Below are positions 4,563 to 5,538 of a stretch of DNA of 5,538 nucleotides, piece by piece. The number at the start of each line of letters is the position of its first letter. Position 1 is the stretch's first letter. Location: the NCBI GenBank assembly GCA_964651315.1, contig CAZYXO010000065.1, positions 1 through 5,538 on the forward strand. Reading direction: 5' to 3'. The translations under genes and the position numbers were made by a program. Below the pieces are notes generated by a model. The model made no database searches, was not told the DNA's origin, and was given only the letters and a program-made list of their open reading frames with translations. The stretch is from CAZYXO01 sp964651315 (lineage in GTDB: Bacteria; Bacillota_I; Bacilli_A; RF39; UBA660).

Positions 4563-5450
4563 ATGGAACAAGTAAAAAGTTTTTTAATTAAACTATATAG
4601 TAATGAATATTTTATTTATGGACTTATAGGAACAATAGTACTTTTAATTATATTGTTTTTAATAGTATTATTTTTTGGTAAGAAAGATGAAAAGAAAAGA
4701 AAATTGGAGGCTACGAGAGAATTAGAGAAACAGGATTTAAATGCATTTAAAGAAACATCACCAGTAGTTAATGTACAAACTCCAGTGGTTGAGAACAAAG
4801 TTGTTGAAAATGTTATTGTGGAAAATAAACCACAGGAAATAACTCCTATTATTGAACCGGTTGTGGAACAAAAAGTTGTAGAAGAACCAGTTAATATAGT
4901 AGTAGAACAACCAGTTATAAATGAACCAGTTATTGAAGCACAACCAATTGAAATGCCAAGTGTTGAGCCAATAATAGAACCAGTTGGATATCAAGCTAGT
5001 AAGGTAGATATTCCTGTTGAAACAAATGTTGAACCAGAATTTAATTTTAATTTTGATAAACTGGCTAATTCAATTGATCAAGAGATTCGTGATATTGAAG
5101 TTAAAACAGAAAAACAAGTAATAGAACAACCAAGAGTTGAGCCAGTAATAAAAGAAGAAAATGTAACTTTAAATGTGGGAATTAGTTCACCTAGAGTTGC
5201 AGAACCATCTCCTAATTTATTTAGTTCGGTTTACGTAAATAAAGAAGAAAATGTTAGTGAGAGAAAACAATTTGAAATGCCAAAAATAAATAATGAAGTT
5301 GAAGTAGAAAAAAATACTGTACCAAGTGTAGATGAACTTAAAAATATAGCATTAAAGAATATTGAAATGAATAATGAAAATAATAAAGAATTTGAAACAA
5401 AAGTAAATGTATTTCCAGATTTAACTGGAGAAACATACGATATAAAGTAA
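4563..5450 (+). CDS. Single-pass membrane protein with Pro/Glu/Val-rich cytoplasmic tail, unknown function
   Basis: I do not recognise a family for this 295-residue protein. Residues 1-16 are short and polar, and 17-38 are a clear membrane helix. The basic patch GKKDEKKRK (39-47) directly after it predicts that the long C-terminal part is cytoplasmic. Residues 66-140 are a low-complexity Pro/Glu/Val/Ile-rich linker with repeated VVEN, EPV and VEQPV units, probably extended and disordered. More complex segments follow: FNFNFDKLANSIDQEIRDIE (160-179, likely amphipathic helix), SSPRVAEPSPNLFSSVYVNK (208-227), VDELKNIALKNIEMNN (256-271) and the end FPDLTGETYDIK. The plan resembles ZipA of proteobacteria (N-out membrane anchor, charged region, P/Q-rich linker), but no ZipA FtsZ-binding domain is visible. 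A scaffold or division/envelope role is only a guess. AAAGGTGGAG at 4549-4558 is a strong ribosome binding site. There is no signal peptide cleavage site or cysteine. Confidence 0.85.
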   Translation: MEQVKSFLIKLYSNEYFIYGLIGTIVLLIILFLIVLFFGKKDEKKRKLEATRELEKQDLNAFKETSPVVNVQTPVVENKVVENVIVENKPQEITPIIEPVVEQKVVEEPVNIVVEQPVINEPVIEAQPIEMPSVEPIIEPVGYQASKVDIPVETNVEPEFNFNFDKLANSIDQEIRDIEVKTEKQVIEQPRVEPVIKEENVTLNVGISSPRVAEPSPNLFSSVYVNKEENVSERKQFEMPKINNEVEVEKNTVPSVDELKNIALKNIEMNNENNKEFETKVNVFPDLTGETYDIK

Positions 5451-5501
5451 ATTTTAATTGACTTAATAAAAATGATATTGTAACTTTTCTTTGACAGTAA
5501 A

Positions 5502-5538
5502 ATGGAGCAAACCTAAAGAATAAAGGGGTTTGCTCCAT
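5502..5538 (+). terminator. Strong hairpin at the window end, probable terminator of the membrane-protein gene
   Basis: ATGGAGCAAACC (5502-5513) pairs perfectly with GGTTTGCTCCAT (5527-5538), a 12-bp GC-containing stem around a 13-base A-rich loop, about 50 bases after the stop codon. The window stops at the base of the stem, so a T run cannot be confirmed. Without one it could be another regulatory hairpin. A perfect TTGACA lies at 5491-5496 but has no good -10 at 17 bases. Confidence 0.65.

Noticed and set aside
4758..4994. Minus-strand open frame encoding a Trp/Asn/Phe/Tyr-rich peptide
   Set aside because: It is the antisense shadow of the Pro/Glu/Val-rich linker of the membrane protein. 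It lacks a ribosome binding site and a plausible protein composition.
5458..5486. Promoter TTGACT with TAACTT after the last gene
   Set aside because: The -10 box matches consensus at only three positions and no gene follows within the window.
5338..5538. Minus-strand open frame at the window end
   Set aside because: It starts inside the terminal hairpin and runs antisense to the end of the membrane-protein gene, with no family features.

Overview
The window comes from a strongly A+T-rich, low-GC Gram-positive chromosome, most likely an uncultured gut Bacilli lineage such as the RF39/Erysipelotrichia-like groups. The taxonomy is inferred from base composition, AGGTG/GAGG-type ribosome binding sites and the gene families present (YneF, YlxM, short FtsY, Gram-positive type prepilin). 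All six tryptophan codons in the recognised genes are TGG. Every gene ends in TAA, except one in TAG, and no TGA is read as sense, so the standard bacterial code fits and a Mycoplasma-type code does not. All genes are on the + strand.

Region 1 (1-719) is an alpha/beta hydrolase gene split by one in-frame TAA at 193-195, before its catalytic serine. It ends in a clear intrinsic terminator. Region 2 (698-2858) is a tightly packed run: a type IV prepilin-like protein, ftsY (signal-recognition-particle receptor), ylxM (SRP-cluster helix-turn-helix protein, overlapping ftsY) and a small protein resembling SirA, the DnaA inhibitor of Bacillus. A near-consensus promoter for this run sits inside the preceding terminator. 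The ffh gene, which often follows ylxM, is not here; the SirA-like gene holds that place.

Region 3 (2865-4182) looks like a self-contained cassette. Three 16-bp repeats on an exact 23-bp period run into a near-perfect promoter, followed by an AAA_14/DUF4143 ATPase with a PD-(D/E)xK-like C-terminal domain. This family is typical of accessory, multi-copy genes. Region 4 (4193-5538) returns to chromosomal genes: yneF with its own promoter and terminator, then a hairpin that contains a promoter, then a 295-residue single-pass membrane protein. That protein has a ZipA-like layout (short N-terminus, membrane helix, basic patch, Pro/Glu/Val-rich cytoplasmic tail). The window ends inside or at a second strong hairpin, probably its terminator.

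No intergenic stretch exceeds about 110 bases. No tRNA, rRNA, CRISPR array or complete insertion sequence was seen. The features most worth following up are the tandem repeats in front of the ATPase, the SirA-like gene in the SRP cluster, the ZipA-like membrane protein and the interrupted hydrolase.
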